The translations under genes and the position numbers were made by a program. A DNA stretch of 64,000 nucleotides from assembly GCF_027286305.1 (NCBI RefSeq), contig NZ_CP114599.1, positions 2,480,001 through 2,544,000 of the forward strand, in the 5' to 3' direction. This stretch comes from Phenylobacterium sp. NIBR 498073 (GTDB taxonomy: Bacteria; Pseudomonadota; Alphaproteobacteria; Caulobacterales; Caulobacteraceae). The notes under the pieces were generated by a model, which was given only the letters and a program-made list of their open reading frames with translations, ran no database searches and was not told where the DNA came from. Positions 17,229-26,760 of the stretch are shown one piece after another (the stretch's first letter is position 1; each line of letters starts with the position of its first letter).

Positions 17229-17711
17229 CTAGGCGGGCGTGAACCTCAGCGCATCGCCGTTGTTGCAATAGCGCAGCCCCGTCGGGCGCGGGCCGTCAGG
17301 AAACACGTGACCCTGATGGCCGAGGCATCGTGCGCAATGGTACTCGGTCCGCGGCACGCCGATGGCGAAGTCGGTCTTCTTGCCTAGAGCGCCCTTGATG
17401 GCCGTGTAGAAGCTGGGCCAGCCGGTGCCGCTCTCGAACTTCCACTGGGATACGAACAACGGCAGCGCGCAGCCGGCGCAGAGATAGGTTCCCTTCCGCT
17501 TTTCCTTGTTCAGCGGACTGGTGCCGGCCATCTCCGTCGCCTCGCGGCGCAGGACGTTGTAGGTCGGTGTGTCGAGCCGCCGACGCCATTCGGCGTCGGA
17601 CAGCTTGCGCCATGGCGAGGCCGCATAAGGATCGTCAGCGGCGGCGGCGAGAGCCGGGACGCAGGCCAGCGCCGATCCCATCAGAAATGCGCGTCGGTCG
17701 ATCTTGATCAT
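17229..17711 (-). CDS. msrB: Peptide-methionine (R)-S-oxide reductase, exported
   Basis: Repairs methionine-R-sulfoxide in proteins. 160 aa: a Tat-like signal (DRRAFLMGSALAC, cleavage near ALAAA), zinc pairs CAGC and CARC, and the catalytic Cys in RYCNNGDALRF. The zinc-type MsrB fold is complete. A signal peptide is unusual for MsrB and implies periplasmic repair, fed by an unidentified reductant. No msrA is nearby. It is likely co-transcribed with the downstream phosphatase-fold gene. Confidence 0.93.
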   Translation of the reverse strand: MIKIDRRAFLMGSALACVPALAAAADDPYAASPWRKLSDAEWRRRLDTPTYNVLRREATEMAGTSPLNKEKRKGTYLCAGCALPLFVSQWKFESGTGWPSFYTAIKGALGKKTDFAIGVPRTEYHCARCLGHQGHVFPDGPRPTGLRYCNNGDALRFTPA

Positions 17712-17750
17712 GCCAGGAGATACGGCGCTCTCCCTTCGGCGGATGCAAGC

Positions 17751-18191
17751 TCAGCGGCCAGGCCAAGCGTAACGAGCGTCCGGCTCCTTCTCGCGGTTGC
17801 CCTGGCCGTCCGTCAGTTCGACCAGGACCCAACCGCGATCTTCGTAGAACTTCCGCGCCCGGGCGTTCTTCTGAAAGGTCCAAAGCTCGCGCGCAGAGCC
17901 ATCTTCCAGGGCCTTCGCCATCAGCGTCGGACTGATGCCTCGCCCCTGATAGGCCGGCAGAACGTAGAGATGCTCAAGCCAGCCCGGATGGAAGGCCACA
18001 TAGGCCACCGGCTGGCCGTCCACCTCGGCGATCCAGGTCTCGTTCTCCAGCAGCAGGACGGTCTCGAAGAACGTCAGCGCGCCGTTGATATCGGGATCGG
18101 CGGGCAGGAACGGCAGGGAGGCCAGATTGGCCTCCCGCTGGACCATCGCGCAGGTCGATGCGTCCGAAACGCTGGCCCGCCGCAGGATCAC
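17751..18191 (-). CDS. GNAT family N-acetyltransferase
   Basis: 146 aa, one GNAT domain. Acetyl-CoA-binding motif A is [17 protein letters not shown] (Q-x-x-G-x-G/A pattern), and the C-terminal part [18 protein letters not shown] matches motif B. The target amine is unknown. The GTG start overlaps the argC stop by 4 nt (GTGA), so it is translationally coupled to argC. Confidence 0.88.
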   Translation of the reverse strand: MILRRASVSDASTCAMVQREANLASLPFLPADPDINGALTFFETVLLLENETWIAEVDGQPVAYVAFHPGWLEHLYVLPAYQGRGISPTLMAKALEDGSARELWTFQKNARARKFYEDRGWVLVELTDGQGNREKEPDARYAWPGR

Positions 18192-19165
18192 AGGCCCTCG
18201 CCTTCCGGCAGGCCGAGCATGATGTTGAGGTTCTGAACCGCGGCGCCGGATGCGCCCTTGCCCAGGTTGTCCAACAGGGCGACGAGCCGGACCTGACCGC
18301 GGTCCTCGTTTCCGAAGACGAACAGCTTCATCCGATTGGTCCCATTCATCGCCTCGGGATCGAGCGCCGTATTGTATCCGGCCGCGCCGGCGCGCGCCTT
18401 CTGCAGGTCCGCGCACTCGTCGGCCGAGGCGACCTCGACGAATGTCTCCCCCTGATAGGCGGCCGCGAGCGCCTGGCGCAGGGCCTCGGGCACGGGCTTG
18501 CCGGGGAGCGCCCAGAGCTGGAGCGGAACCTCGACGATCATCCCCTGGGCGTAGCGGCCGACGGACGGCGCGAACAGCGGCGGATGGGCGAGGCCGCCAT
18601 AGGCCTGCATCTCGCCCACGTGCTTGTGCTGAAGCGTCAGGCCATAGGTGCGGTAGGCGTCGTTCGTCCCCTGCGGCGCCGGCGCTTCGAACTCGGCGAT
18701 CAGGCCCTTGCCCCCCCCGGAATAGCCCGAGATGGCGTTGACGGTGACCGGAAAGTCAGGCGGCAGCAGGCCAGCCGCCGTCAGCGGCCGCACGAGCCCG
18801 ATGAAGCCGGTCGGATAGCAGCCAGGATTGCTGACGCGGGTCGACTCGGCGATGGCCGCGCGCTGCGCCTTGTCCATCTCGGCGAAGCCGTAGGTCCAGT
18901 CTGGCGCAGTCCGGAAGGCCGTCGAGGCGTCGATCACCTTCACGCTGTTGGACGTCACCATCCCGACCGCTTCCTTGGCCGCGTCATCGGGCAGGCACAG
19001 GATGACCGCGTCCACCCCGTTCAGCAGCTCCGCGCGCGCGTCGGCGTCCTTGCGACGAGCCGGATCGATGGACACGATCTCCAGGTCGCGGCGGCCTTCC
19101 AGCCGCTGCCGGATCTGCAGGCCGGTGGTGCCGGCTTCGCCATCGATGAAGACTGTGTGGGCCAT
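18188..19165 (-). CDS. argC: N-acetyl-gamma-glutamyl-phosphate reductase (type 2)
   Basis: Third step of arginine synthesis: NADPH reduction of N-acetylglutamyl phosphate. 325 aa: N-terminal [13 protein letters not shown] dinucleotide motif and catalytic Cys in [12 protein letters not shown]. The short form and the GEAGTTG start are typical of type 2 ArgC, common in Alphaproteobacteria. It begins 90 nt after rpsI, behind a terminator, so it likely has its own promoter. A GNAT gene is coupled at the 3' end. Confidence 0.94.
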   Translation of the reverse strand: MAHTVFIDGEAGTTGLQIRQRLEGRRDLEIVSIDPARRKDADARAELLNGVDAVILCLPDDAAKEAVGMVTSNSVKVIDASTAFRTAPDWTYGFAEMDKAQRAAIAESTRVSNPGCYPTGFIGLVRPLTAAGLLPPDFPVTVNAISGYSGGGKGLIAEFEAPAPQGTNDAYRTYGLTLQHKHVGEMQAYGGLAHPPLFAPSVGRYAQGMIVEVPLQLWALPGKPVPEALRQALAAAYQGETFVEVASADECADLQKARAGAAGYNTALDPEAMNGTNRMKLFVFGNEDRGQVRLVALLDNLGKGASGAAVQNLNIMLGLPEGEGL

Positions 19166-19187
19166 AGTTGGGGATCCAGAAATTCGG

Positions 19188-19228
19188 GCCGAAAAACAGA
19201 AAGGGCGCCTCGGTTGCCCGAAGCGCCC
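19188..19228 (-). terminator. Rho-independent terminator after rpsI
   Basis: On the minus strand an 11-bp stem (GGGCGCTTCGG pairing with CCGAGGCGCCC, one G-U) closes a GCAA tetraloop and is followed by TTTCTGTTTTT. It lies about 30 nt past the rpsI stop and separates the ribosomal pair from argC. This is the clearest intrinsic terminator in the window. Confidence 0.88.
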
Positions 19229-19255
19229 CTCCCAAACGCGAGTGCTCGCGCGCGG

Positions 19256-19726
19256 TTAGCGCTTCGAGAACTGGAAGCTGCGGCGGGCCTTGGCCTTGCC
19301 GTACTTCTTACGCTCGACCACGCGGCTGTCGCGGGTCAGGAAGCCGTGCGGCTTCAGGACCGGGCGCAGGGCCGGCTCGTAATAGGTCAGAGCCTTGGAC
19401 AGGCCGTGGCGGATGGCGCCGGCTTGGCCCGACAGGCCCGAGCCTTCGACCGAGACGACGACGTCGAACTGGCCGACGCGGTCGGTCACCTGGAACGGCT
19501 GAGCGATCATCATGCGCAGCACCGGGCGAGCGAAGTACACTTCCTGGTCGCGGCCGTTGATCGTGATCGTGCCCTTGCCGGGCTTAATCCAGACCTTGGC
19601 GATCGCGTTCTTGCGCTTGCCGGTCGCATAGGCGCGGCCCTGCGAGTCGATCTTCGGCTCGGCCGGCGCGGCTTGCGGGTTGGACGAGAGGCCTTGCAGG
19701 GCCTCGAAACCTTGGGTCTCGGACAT
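19256..19726 (-). CDS. rpsI: 30S ribosomal protein S9
   Basis: Small-subunit head protein whose C-terminal tail reaches the P-site tRNA. 156 aa: an alphaproteobacterial N-terminal extension, then [21 protein letters not shown] and [22 protein letters not shown] core, ending in the conserved basic tail [16 protein letters not shown]. It is 5 nt downstream of rplM, the standard L13-S9 pair. Confidence 0.98.
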   Translation of the reverse strand: MSETQGFEALQGLSSNPQAAPAEPKIDSQGRAYATGKRKNAIAKVWIKPGKGTITINGRDQEVYFARPVLRMMIAQPFQVTDRVGQFDVVVSVEGSGLSGQAGAIRHGLSKALTYYEPALRPVLKPHGFLTRDSRVVERKKYGKAKARRSFQFSKR

Positions 19727-19731
19727 CTGTC

Positions 19732-20205
19732 TTACAGGCTCCGCACGTTCTTGGCGTTCAGCGAAGCGAACGCGATGGTCTCGGGGTTCTGCGCTTCGTG
19801 CGGATGCTCGCCGGCATTGTAGATGCGCAGGTGCGTCATCTGCTTGCGGGCCAGCGGGCTTTCCTTCGGCAGCATGCGCTCAACGGCCTTTTCCAGGATG
19901 CGCTCCGGATACTTGCCGCCGAGGATCTTGTCCGCGGTGCGTTCCTTGATGCCGCCCGGATAGCCGGTGTGCCAGTAGTAGGTCTTGTCCTGCAGCTTCT
20001 TGCCGGTGAACTTCACCTTGTCGGCGTTGACGACGACGACATAGTCGCCGCAATCGACGTGCGGGGTGTAGTCCGGGCGGTGCTTGCCGCGAAGACGCAT
20101 GGCGATGAACGAAGCGAGACGGCCGACCACGGCGTTCTCGGCATCGATCACGATCCACTTCTTCTCGACGTCGGCGGGCTTCAGCGAAGCCGTCGTCTTC
20201 ATCAT
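19732..20205 (-). CDS. rplM: 50S ribosomal protein L13
   Basis: Early-assembly protein of the large subunit. 157 aa with [34 protein letters not shown] and the GMLPK-type segment [13 protein letters not shown]. The leader carries a good sigma-70-type promoter (20259-20287). In E. coli this operon is regulated by L13 binding its own leader; whether that applies here is unknown. Confidence 0.98.
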   Translation of the reverse strand: MMKTTASLKPADVEKKWIVIDAENAVVGRLASFIAMRLRGKHRPDYTPHVDCGDYVVVVNADKVKFTGKKLQDKTYYWHTGYPGGIKERTADKILGGKYPERILEKAVERMLPKESPLARKQMTHLRIYNAGEHPHEAQNPETIAFASLNAKNVRSL

Positions 20206-20258
20206 GGGAACGGGTCCGTTAGGTTGGCGGGACGAGAAAGGTCCCGGCGAGGGCGCGG

Positions 20259-20287
20259 CTAGTACGGGGTTACCACGTGCCTGTCAA
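20259..20287 (-). promoter_or_regulatory. Sigma-70-type promoter of rplM-rpsI
   Basis: On the minus strand, a perfect -35 TTGACA (20287-20282), 17-nt spacer and -10 TACTAG (20264-20259). Transcription would start about 46 nt upstream of the rplM ATG. The match and spacing suit a strong housekeeping promoter. Confidence 0.75.
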
Positions 20288-20343
20288 CACCGATTGCGAC
20301 ATCCATGGCGCAATGCGTTGCGCCGCAAGGCTTTGCTGAGATT

Positions 20344-20357
20344 GGTATTATAATACC
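20344..20357. promoter_or_regulatory. Perfect 14-bp AT-rich palindrome (operator-like)
   Basis: GGTATTATAATACC is a perfect palindrome in otherwise GC-rich DNA. It lies 66 nt upstream of the PhoX-like start and about 60 nt upstream of the rplM -35. It contains TATAAT in both orientations, but no good -35 is placed 16-18 nt away. The TGGTAT...ATACC form resembles GntR/FadR-type operators. The regulator is unknown. Confidence 0.45.
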
Positions 20358-20422
20358 GTCAATTTCAGCACTCAAGCTTCTATGGTCGTCGCCCGTCCCA
20401 CAGCCCAGCTGGAAAGCCCACC

Positions 20423-21859
20423 ATGTTTGCGTCGCGTCGCCAGTTCCTTCAGACCGCAGCCGCCTCCGCCGCCTTCGCAGGACTGGCGCGTTACGCCAAC
20501 GCCCAGGTCACCGCCGACGCGGAAGGCTATTCCAACCCAGGCTATGCCAGCGAAGTCGCCGGATACGGCCCGTTGCGCCGCGACCCGGCTGAGATCTTCG
20601 ACCTGCCCGAAGGCTTTTCCTACAAGGTGATCTCGCGCGCCGGCGACCGGATGGACGACGGCCTTGTCGCCGCGGGCAAGATGGACGGCATGGGCTGCTT
20701 CCCGGCCGGCCGCAATCGAGTCGCCCTGGTCCGCAATCACGAGATCAGCCCGCCTCCCCGCGACGTCCAGATCACCGCCTTCGGCGAAAGCCGCAACCTG
20801 GCAGGCAAGATCGCCGCGGCCGATCTCTACGATACCGACAATGACGGTCTGCCGCTCGGCGGAGGAACCAGCACCCTGCTCTATGACCTTAAGACTCAGG
20901 AGTTGAAGGCCCAGCACCTCAGCCTTGCCGGTTCGGCCGTCAACTGCGCCGGCGGCGTGACGCCGTGGGGCTCGTGGCTGACCTGCGAGGAGACCCTCGT
21001 GAAGGCCGGTCAGGGCGTGAAGAAGGACCACGGCTGGGTCTTCGAGGTGCCATCCCGCCTGCGCGGACTGGCTGATCCGGTGGCGATCAGCGGCATGGGC
21101 CGCTTCAAGCATGAGGCCTGCGCGGTCGATCCGCGCACGGGCGTCATCTACATGACCGAGGACGAGGTCGACGGCAAAGGACTGTTCTACCGCTACCTGC
21201 CCAATGACCGGCGCAAGCTGCAAGCCGGCGGCCGGCTGCAGGCTCTGGCCGTGGTCGGCGAAGGCGATCCGCGCAACTGGGACGCGGTGTCCTGGAAACA
21301 GGGCGACTGGCGCAATGTACGCTGGGTGGATCTGGACGGCGTCGACAACCCCAACAACGACCTGCGCCAGCGCGGCAAGGCGGCCGGCGCCTCGTGGTTC
21401 GCCCGCGGCGAAGGCATCTTCTTCGGCCAGGGCGAGCTCTACTTCACCTGCACCAGCGGCGGACCGAAATACCACGGCCAGGTCATGCGCTACGTCCCCA
21501 GCCAGCACGAAGGCCAGGCCGGCGAAGTCGACGAGCCCGGCCGTCTGCAGCTGTTCGTCGAACCGTCCGATACCCGGGTCATGGAGATGGCCGACAACCT
21601 CGCCATCTCGCCCTGGGGCCACATCGTCACCTGCGAGGACAAGATCGGCGGCACCAACTATCTGCGCGCCATCACCCCCCAGGGGCAGATCTACACGATC
21701 GGCCGCAATGCCCAGACCCTGCCCGGCGCCAAGATCCGCGGCACATCTGAACTGGCCGGCGTCTGCTTCTCACCGGACGGGTCGACCCTGTTCGTCAACA
21801 TCTACAGCCCGGGCTGCACCCTGGCCGTCACCGGCCCCTGGCGGTCGTTCAGGGCCTAG
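20423..21859 (+). CDS. PhoX-like (DUF839) phosphatase, Tat-exported
   Basis: 478 aa. The N-terminus is a Tat signal ([15 protein letters not shown], cleavage near YANAQ). The body is the PhoX/DUF839 beta-propeller with [62 protein letters not shown] and a C-terminal [14 protein letters not shown]. Known PhoX enzymes are Ca/Fe-dependent periplasmic alkaline phosphatases; this is a related, shorter member, so phosphatase activity is inferred. It is monocistronic and overlaps ctaA tail to tail by 4 nt. Confidence 0.87.
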   Translation: MFASRRQFLQTAAASAAFAGLARYANAQVTADAEGYSNPGYASEVAGYGPLRRDPAEIFDLPEGFSYKVISRAGDRMDDGLVAAGKMDGMGCFPAGRNRVALVRNHEISPPPRDVQITAFGESRNLAGKIAAADLYDTDNDGLPLGGGTSTLLYDLKTQELKAQHLSLAGSAVNCAGGVTPWGSWLTCEETLVKAGQGVKKDHGWVFEVPSRLRGLADPVAISGMGRFKHEACAVDPRTGVIYMTEDEVDGKGLFYRYLPNDRRKLQAGGRLQALAVVGEGDPRNWDAVSWKQGDWRNVRWVDLDGVDNPNNDLRQRGKAAGASWFARGEGIFFGQGELYFTCTSGGPKYHGQVMRYVPSQHEGQAGEVDEPGRLQLFVEPSDTRVMEMADNLAISPWGHIVTCEDKIGGTNYLRAITPQGQIYTIGRNAQTLPGAKIRGTSELAGVCFSPDGSTLFVNIYSPGCTLAVTGPWRSFRA

Positions 21860-22887
21860 GGGCGACGCACGCGCCAGGCGAAGGCCACCGCCAGCGACAG
21901 GACCAGAGCGGCCGTCACCTGGTGCGCCATCCCCAGCCATACGGGGACCCCGGCGACCAGCGTGACGACGCCCAGCAGCGCCTGCAGCAAGATCGCCGCG
22001 CCGGTGGCCAGAGCCAGCAGTTTGGCCTCGGCCGGCAGATAGCGCGAGCGCCAGGCCACCCAGGCCATGGCGACGCCGACCGCGGTCAGCAGGTAGGCGA
22101 CGATCCGATGGTTGAACTGCACGGCCGCCTGGCTGTGCGCCAGCGTGGCCCACAGGCCGCCACCGCCGTAGTCGGCCGGGAACAGGGCCCCGTTCATCAG
22201 CGGCCAGTCGTTATAGACGAAGCCTGCATCGTTTCCGGCCACCAGGGCCCCGAGCAGGATCTGGAAGAAGATCAGGCCGATCAGCGCCAGACCGCCACGG
22301 GTCCAGGGACTGGGAACCGTCTGGCGGGCTGCGCCCGACCAGGCGTCCAGCGCCGTCCAGACCAACGCCCCCAACAGCGCAAAAGCCAGCCCCAGGTGGA
22401 TCGCCAGCCGCTCGGGCGCGACCGACACCCGATCGACCAGGCCGCTGGCGACCATCCACCAGCCGACCGCCCCCTGCAGCCCGCCCAGGAGAAACAGGCC
22501 CGCGCACCGCACGATCAGCCGCCGCGGCATCTCGCGGCGGATCAGGAAGTAGGCGAACGGCAAGGCGAAAGCCGCTCCGACCAGGCGGCCCAGCAGCCGG
22601 TGGCTCCACTCCCACCAATAGATCGCTTTGAAGGCCTCCAGGGTCATGCCCTTGTTGACCTGCTGATACTGGGGAATGGCTTTGTAGAGCGCGAACTCGT
22701 CGGCCCAGTCCTGCGCCGACATCGGCGGCAGCGCGCCGGTGACGGGCTTCCACTGCGTGATCGACAGGCCGGAATCGGTCAGGCGCGTCGCGCCCCCGAC
22801 AACCACCATCGCCAGCACCAGGGCCGCCACGATGAACAGCCAAACCGCGACCGGGCGCGACCGGTCTGAACGAAGAAACGAGGTCAT
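21856..22887 (-). CDS. ctaA: Heme A synthase (Cox15/CtaA)
   Basis: Oxidises the C8 methyl of heme O to make heme A for aa3 oxidase, in the inner membrane. 343 aa with about eight membrane spans. Motifs: [19 protein letters not shown] near the start, [12 protein letters not shown] (heme-ligand His), [19 protein letters not shown] and [11 protein letters not shown], giving paired His ligands. This is the proteobacterial/mitochondrial Cox15 type. Other cta genes are not in the window. Confidence 0.95.
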   Translation of the reverse strand: MTSFLRSDRSRPVAVWLFIVAALVLAMVVVGGATRLTDSGLSITQWKPVTGALPPMSAQDWADEFALYKAIPQYQQVNKGMTLEAFKAIYWWEWSHRLLGRLVGAAFALPFAYFLIRREMPRRLIVRCAGLFLLGGLQGAVGWWMVASGLVDRVSVAPERLAIHLGLAFALLGALVWTALDAWSGAARQTVPSPWTRGGLALIGLIFFQILLGALVAGNDAGFVYNDWPLMNGALFPADYGGGGLWATLAHSQAAVQFNHRIVAYLLTAVGVAMAWVAWRSRYLPAEAKLLALATGAAILLQALLGVVTLVAGVPVWLGMAHQVTAALVLSLAVAFAWRVRRP

Positions 22888-23025
22888 GACTTAAAGTGCA
22901 GGCTCTTCAGGGCGTTCTTACGGCGATCCGCTATCGGAGATCGCGCCGCAGGTCCATGCTCGGAAGGCGGAACCACGGAAGCTTGACCGCATTTGGTGTG
23001 AGGGACTCAACCAAAGGGCACAATC

Positions 23026-23274
23026 ATGCAAGGCGTGGGTATCATCGGGTGGATCGTCATCGGCATCGCCGCCGGCTTCGTCGCCGAGAAGGTCATGAAG
23101 CGGGACCATGGGTTGATGACCAACCTGCTCGTAGGGGTCGTCGGGGCCTTGCTTGGCGGCTGGCTCGCGGGCCTCGTCGGCTTCAGCTTCGGCGGCTGGA
23201 TCGGCAGTTTCATCGTCGCCTCGATCGGCGCGATCCTCCTTCTCTTCCTCCTGGGCCTCATCAAGAAGCGCTAG
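23026..23274 (+). CDS. GlsB/YeaQ/YmgE family small membrane protein
   Basis: 82 aa, three hydrophobic helices with repeated Gly-rich motifs: GWIVIGIAAGFVAEK, NLLVGVVGALLGGWLAG and GWIGSFIVASIGAILLLFLLG. It matches the transglycosylase-associated/GlsB stress membrane family, whose molecular role is unknown. It has its own upstream region and stands alone. Confidence 0.92.
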   Translation: MQGVGIIGWIVIGIAAGFVAEKVMKRDHGLMTNLLVGVVGALLGGWLAGLVGFSFGGWIGSFIVASIGAILLLFLLGLIKKR

Positions 23275-23313
23275 GGGCTTAACGGAACGCGCGCCGGCGC
23301 CTATAGGCATGGC

Positions 23314-23511
23314 ATGAGCGCGCGCGTCCGGAAGTTCATCGGTGGCATCGGCATCGTCCTGTTCCTGGGATTCTACGCCTGGATCATGACGATGATCGGC
23401 GAGCGGCTGCCGGACCACTGGGCCGCTCAGCTGGCCTTCTATGGAATCGGCGGCCTCGCGTGGGGCGTGCCGATTCTGCCGCTGATCAGCTGGATGAACC
23501 GCGGCCGGTAG
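23314..23511 (+). CDS. DUF2842 small membrane protein
   Basis: 65 aa with two membrane helices (GGIGIVLFLGFYAWIMTMIG and LAFYGIGGLAWGVPILPLIS). The pattern, ending in WM-basic residues, is that of DUF2842, an alphaproteobacterial family of unknown function. It is 39 nt after the GlsB-like gene and could share its transcript. Confidence 0.85.
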   Translation: MSARVRKFIGGIGIVLFLGFYAWIMTMIGERLPDHWAAQLAFYGIGGLAWGVPILPLISWMNRGR

Positions 23512-23595
23512 CGGCCAGCCGCCCAGGCGCGTCCGCGCAGGGCATTGAAGTGCGGATGGTGTGGGAAAAGGTGGTCCTAAGGACCAATTCGCCGA

Positions 23596-23672
<77 letters not shown>

Positions 23673-23761
23673 ACATCGGCGAGCGGCCCTTCTAACCACT
23701 TGGGCACGGCGGGCAAGCTGAATTTCCAATTCCGACGACAATCACCCCGCAGAGCGGGCCG

Positions 23762-24175
23762 TCATTCCTTGTCCAGCAAGGAATCCAGACGCCGCTTGGC
23801 GCTCTGCAGGTCGTCCAGCGCGAACAACAGCCGCTCGCGCCCCTCGTCGCTCAGCTCGCTGTTGGCAAGGCCCAAGGCGAGCCCCTCCGGCCGCGGCCCC
23901 ACATCGCCGTCAGCGGCCGCCAGGAGCCGCTTCAGCCCCTGTTCCTTATGGAGTTTCTGCACGCCTTTGATGGTGTAGCCAGCGTCATGCAACAGCACCC
24001 GGACGCCGCGCAGGACCGCAATATCATGCGGGCGATAGAATCGCCGTCCGCCCGCGCGCTTCATCGGCCGGATGAAGGAGAATTTCGTCTCCCAGAACCG
24101 CAGCACGTGCTGCGGAACGTTCAGCTCGTCGGCTGCTTCCGAGATCGTTCGAAAGGCGTCCGGCCCCTTGGCCAC
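23762..24175 (-). CDS. MerR family transcriptional regulator
   Basis: 137 aa. The N-terminal winged helix is FRTISEAADELNVPQHVLRFWETKF, followed by GGRRFYRPHDIAVLRGVRVLLHDAGYTIKGVQKL and a short coiled-coil tail. No cysteine cluster is present, so metal sensing is unlikely. It follows ihfA by 13 nt, as in many Alphaproteobacteria where plsX-fabH-ihfA-MerR is a conserved run. GTG start. Its regulon is unknown. Confidence 0.93.
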   Translation of the reverse strand: MAKGPDAFRTISEAADELNVPQHVLRFWETKFSFIRPMKRAGGRRFYRPHDIAVLRGVRVLLHDAGYTIKGVQKLHKEQGLKRLLAAADGDVGPRPEGLALGLANSELSDEGRERLLFALDDLQSAKRRLDSLLDKE

Positions 24176-24188
24176 GTGGCCGCCTTCC

Positions 24189-24491
24189 TCACTTCGCCAG
24201 GGCGCGGTCCACCCGCGCCTTCATGACCTGGGAGGCCCGGAAGCCGATCACCCGGCGCGGCTCGATCGCCGCAGGTTCCCCGGTCTTAGGATTGCGGCCC
24301 ATGCGCGCGCGCTTTTCGCGCACCTGGAAGACGCCGAATCCGGAAAGCTTCACCTGCTCGCCCTTTTCGAGGGCCTGGGCCATGAGTTCCAGCGTCCGCT
24401 CGACCAGCTCGGAACAATCCTGCCGGGTCAGCCCCACTTCCTCATGAACCGCCTCGCACAGGTCGGCCCGCGTCACAGTAGCGCCTTTCAT
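24189..24491 (-). CDS. ihfA: Integration host factor subunit alpha
   Basis: DNA-bending architectural protein; functions as a heterodimer with IhfB. 100 aa from ATG 24491 (MKGATVTRADLCEAV). Conserved parts are GLTRQDCSELVERTLELM, EQVKLSGFGVFQVREKRARMGRNPKTGE and the beta-arm with the DNA-intercalating Pro region. It lies downstream of fabH on the same strand, with a 150-nt leader containing an inverted repeat. Confidence 0.96.
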   Translation of the reverse strand: MKGATVTRADLCEAVHEEVGLTRQDCSELVERTLELMAQALEKGEQVKLSGFGVFQVREKRARMGRNPKTGEPAAIEPRRVIGFRASQVMKARVDRALAK

Positions 24492-24545
24492 GAACGCCCC
24501 TACCCCGAAAAACACCGTTACTCTAATAGTTGACCCGCCGTCACT

Positions 24546-24565
24546 ACCTGATTGTCACGTCAGGT
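24546..24565. promoter_or_regulatory. Inverted repeat in the ihfA leader
   Basis: ACCTGA-N8-TCAGGT, 55 nt upstream of the ihfA ATG, adjacent to a minus-strand TTGACC. The spacing suits a dimeric regulator. No known consensus is assigned. Confidence 0.4.
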
Positions 24566-24641
24566 CAAAGACTTCAGGCCTGTTTGTCTGAATGCACCCT
24601 CGCGCCTACGCGCGCCAGACGCAAGCGTCTCGCAACAAACG

Positions 24642-25622
24642 TTACAGACGAACGACGCACGCGCCCCAGGTCAGGCCGCCCCCCATCGCCTCAAGCAGCA
24701 GCATTTGGCCCGGCTTGATCCGACCGTCCTGCATGGCTTTCCACCAGGCCAGCGGGATCGACGCCGCCGACGTGTTGGCGTGTTCGGACACCGTCGAGAC
24801 GACTTTTGACTCGTGGATGCCGACACGCTTGGCCACGCCCTCAAGGATGCGCTGGTTGGCCTGGTGCGGGATGAACCAATCGACGTCCTCGATCGCGACG
24901 CCGGCGTCGGCCGCCGCCGCGAGAATCGCCTCGGAGATGTTCACCACGGCATGGCGAAACACCTGATTGCCCTGCATGCGCAGATGACCGATCTGGCCGT
25001 TGGTCGAAACCCCGCCATCGACGTAGAGCAGGTCCTGCTTCGTGCCGTCGGCCCGCAGCGCGAACCCCAGCAGCCCGCGATCGGCTGTCGTCCCCTCGCC
25101 CTCCTGCGGTTCGAGCACGACCGCCCCGGCCCCGTCCCCGAACAGGACGCAGGTCCCGCGATCGGTCCAGTCCATCAGGCGGGTCATGGTCTCCGCGCCG
25201 ATGACGAGCGCGCACTTGGAGCGCCCGCGGGCGACAAAGCCGTCAGCCGTCGAGAGCGCATAGACGAATCCCGAACACACGGCCTGGACATCGAAGGCCA
25301 CGCCGACTGGGCAACCGAGCTTGCGCTGGACGATGGTGGCGGTCGCCGGGAAAGTCAGATCGGGCGTCGTCGTCGCCACGATGATGAGGTCGACGTCGGC
25401 CGGCGTCTTGCCAGCCGCCAACAGCGCCAGGCGGGCCGCCTCGACGGCCAGGTCGGAGACCGGCTGGTCCTTGGCCGCGCGGTGGCGCTGGCGGATGCCG
25501 GTCCGTTCGACGATCCATTCGTCAGACGTGTCGACGACTTGGGCCAGATCGGTGTTGGTGACGATTTCGTCGGGCAGATAGCCCCCGACACCGGTCACGA
25601 CGCTACGCAGAACTTTGGTCAC
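24642..25622 (-). CDS. fabH: Beta-ketoacyl-ACP synthase III
   Basis: Condenses acetyl-CoA with malonyl-ACP to start fatty acid synthesis. 326 aa, thiolase fold, with the Cys-His-Asn triad in QAVCSGFVYAL, WFIPHQANQRI and EHANTSAASIP, and the C-terminal LEAMGGGLTWGA. The GTG start directly follows the plsX TGA, so the two are translated in tandem. Confidence 0.97.
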   Translation of the reverse strand: MTKVLRSVVTGVGGYLPDEIVTNTDLAQVVDTSDEWIVERTGIRQRHRAAKDQPVSDLAVEAARLALLAAGKTPADVDLIIVATTTPDLTFPATATIVQRKLGCPVGVAFDVQAVCSGFVYALSTADGFVARGRSKCALVIGAETMTRLMDWTDRGTCVLFGDGAGAVVLEPQEGEGTTADRGLLGFALRADGTKQDLLYVDGGVSTNGQIGHLRMQGNQVFRHAVVNISEAILAAAADAGVAIEDVDWFIPHQANQRILEGVAKRVGIHESKVVSTVSEHANTSAASIPLAWWKAMQDGRIKPGQMLLLEAMGGGLTWGACVVRL

Positions 25623-26675
25623 TCAGGCGGCTCCATCCACGGCCGGCGGCTGCTGTTCGGCCACCGCGGCGGTGAGCCGCGTCATATTCCGTTCGATCTC
25701 CGCTGCGAAGTCGCTTTGCGCGAGCTTCGAGGCCATGCGGATCGCGGCGGCGATGTCCCGGTCTGACGCGCCGCCGTGGCTCTTCACCACCACTCCATTG
25801 AGGCCAAGCAGGGGCGCCGCGGCGTCGGGACTCAGCTTTTCACGCAACTTCAGCAGGCCGGACTTGGCCAGCAGCGCGCCCAGCTTCGATGTCAGGCTGC
25901 TCGTCAGCGCCGCACGCAATTCGCCGTTTATGTAGCGCGCCGCGCCCTCCGCGGTCTTCAGCGCGATATTTCCGGTGAACCCATCGGTGACGACGACGTC
26001 GACCTTGTTCTGGAATAGTTCGTCGCCCTCGACGAAGCCTCGATAGTCCAGGTCGAACTTGCCGCTGCGCAGGATGCCATGGGCCTGACGGACCTCTTCG
26101 TGGCCCTTCACGTCCTCGGCGCCGACGTTCAGAAGGCCGACGGTCGGCTTAGCTACGCCGTGAGCCGCACGATGGAAGGCCTCCCCGAGAATGGCGAACT
26201 CGACCAGGCGCTCAGCGTCGCAATCGACGTTGGCCCCGACGTCCAGAACGGTGGTGATTCCCCTCACGCCAGGCCAGCCGACCACCAGGCACGGCCGGTC
26301 GACGTCGACGCTCATCCGCAGGATCAGCAGCGAAATGGCCATCAAGGCGCCGGTGTTGCCAGCCGAGACTGAACCCTGCGCCTCGCCGGACTTCACCGAC
26401 TCGATCGCCGCCCACATCGACGTGCCCTTGCCTCGACGCAGCGCCTGGGCAGGTTTCTCGTCCATCGCCACCACGCGGTCGGCGTGGCGAATCTCGACTC
26501 GGTCCTTCAGGGTCGGATGCTTCGCGAGCTCGGCCGAAATCGCCGCCTCGTCGCCATGCAGCAAATAGCGGAGCGCGGGCGCCTCGGCCGCCGCCAAGGC
26601 GACACCGGGAACCACGACAGAGGGGCCGTGGTCGCCCCCCATTGCATCAATTGAAATGGTCAGGGATTTCGTCAC
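25623..26675 (-). CDS. plsX: Phosphate acyltransferase PlsX
   Basis: Makes acyl-phosphate from acyl-ACP for phospholipid synthesis. 350 aa from GTG 26675 (TKSLTISIDAMGGDHGPSV). Motifs: ISIDAMGGDHGP, GKGTSMWAAIESVKSG, SAGNTGALMA, NVGAEDVKGHE and DVVVTDGFTGNIALKT. A TTG at 26711 would add residues unlike the family. It precedes fabH with no gap and follows DUF177 by 85 nt; rpmF, which sits here in many bacteria, is absent. Confidence 0.95.
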   Translation of the reverse strand: MTKSLTISIDAMGGDHGPSVVVPGVALAAAEAPALRYLLHGDEAAISAELAKHPTLKDRVEIRHADRVVAMDEKPAQALRRGKGTSMWAAIESVKSGEAQGSVSAGNTGALMAISLLILRMSVDVDRPCLVVGWPGVRGITTVLDVGANVDCDAERLVEFAILGEAFHRAAHGVAKPTVGLLNVGAEDVKGHEEVRQAHGILRSGKFDLDYRGFVEGDELFQNKVDVVVTDGFTGNIALKTAEGAARYINGELRAALTSSLTSKLGALLAKSGLLKLREKLSPDAAAPLLGLNGVVVKSHGGASDRDIAAAIRMASKLAQSDFAAEIERNMTRLTAAVAEQQPPAVDGAA

Positions 26676-26760
26676 GGCGCTGCTTTCACCCCTCACAGCG
26701 TCGCGCCGCAAGCACGTTCAGGATATGGCCCGAGGCGCCGCGATGCAAATAGAGAGCAGA

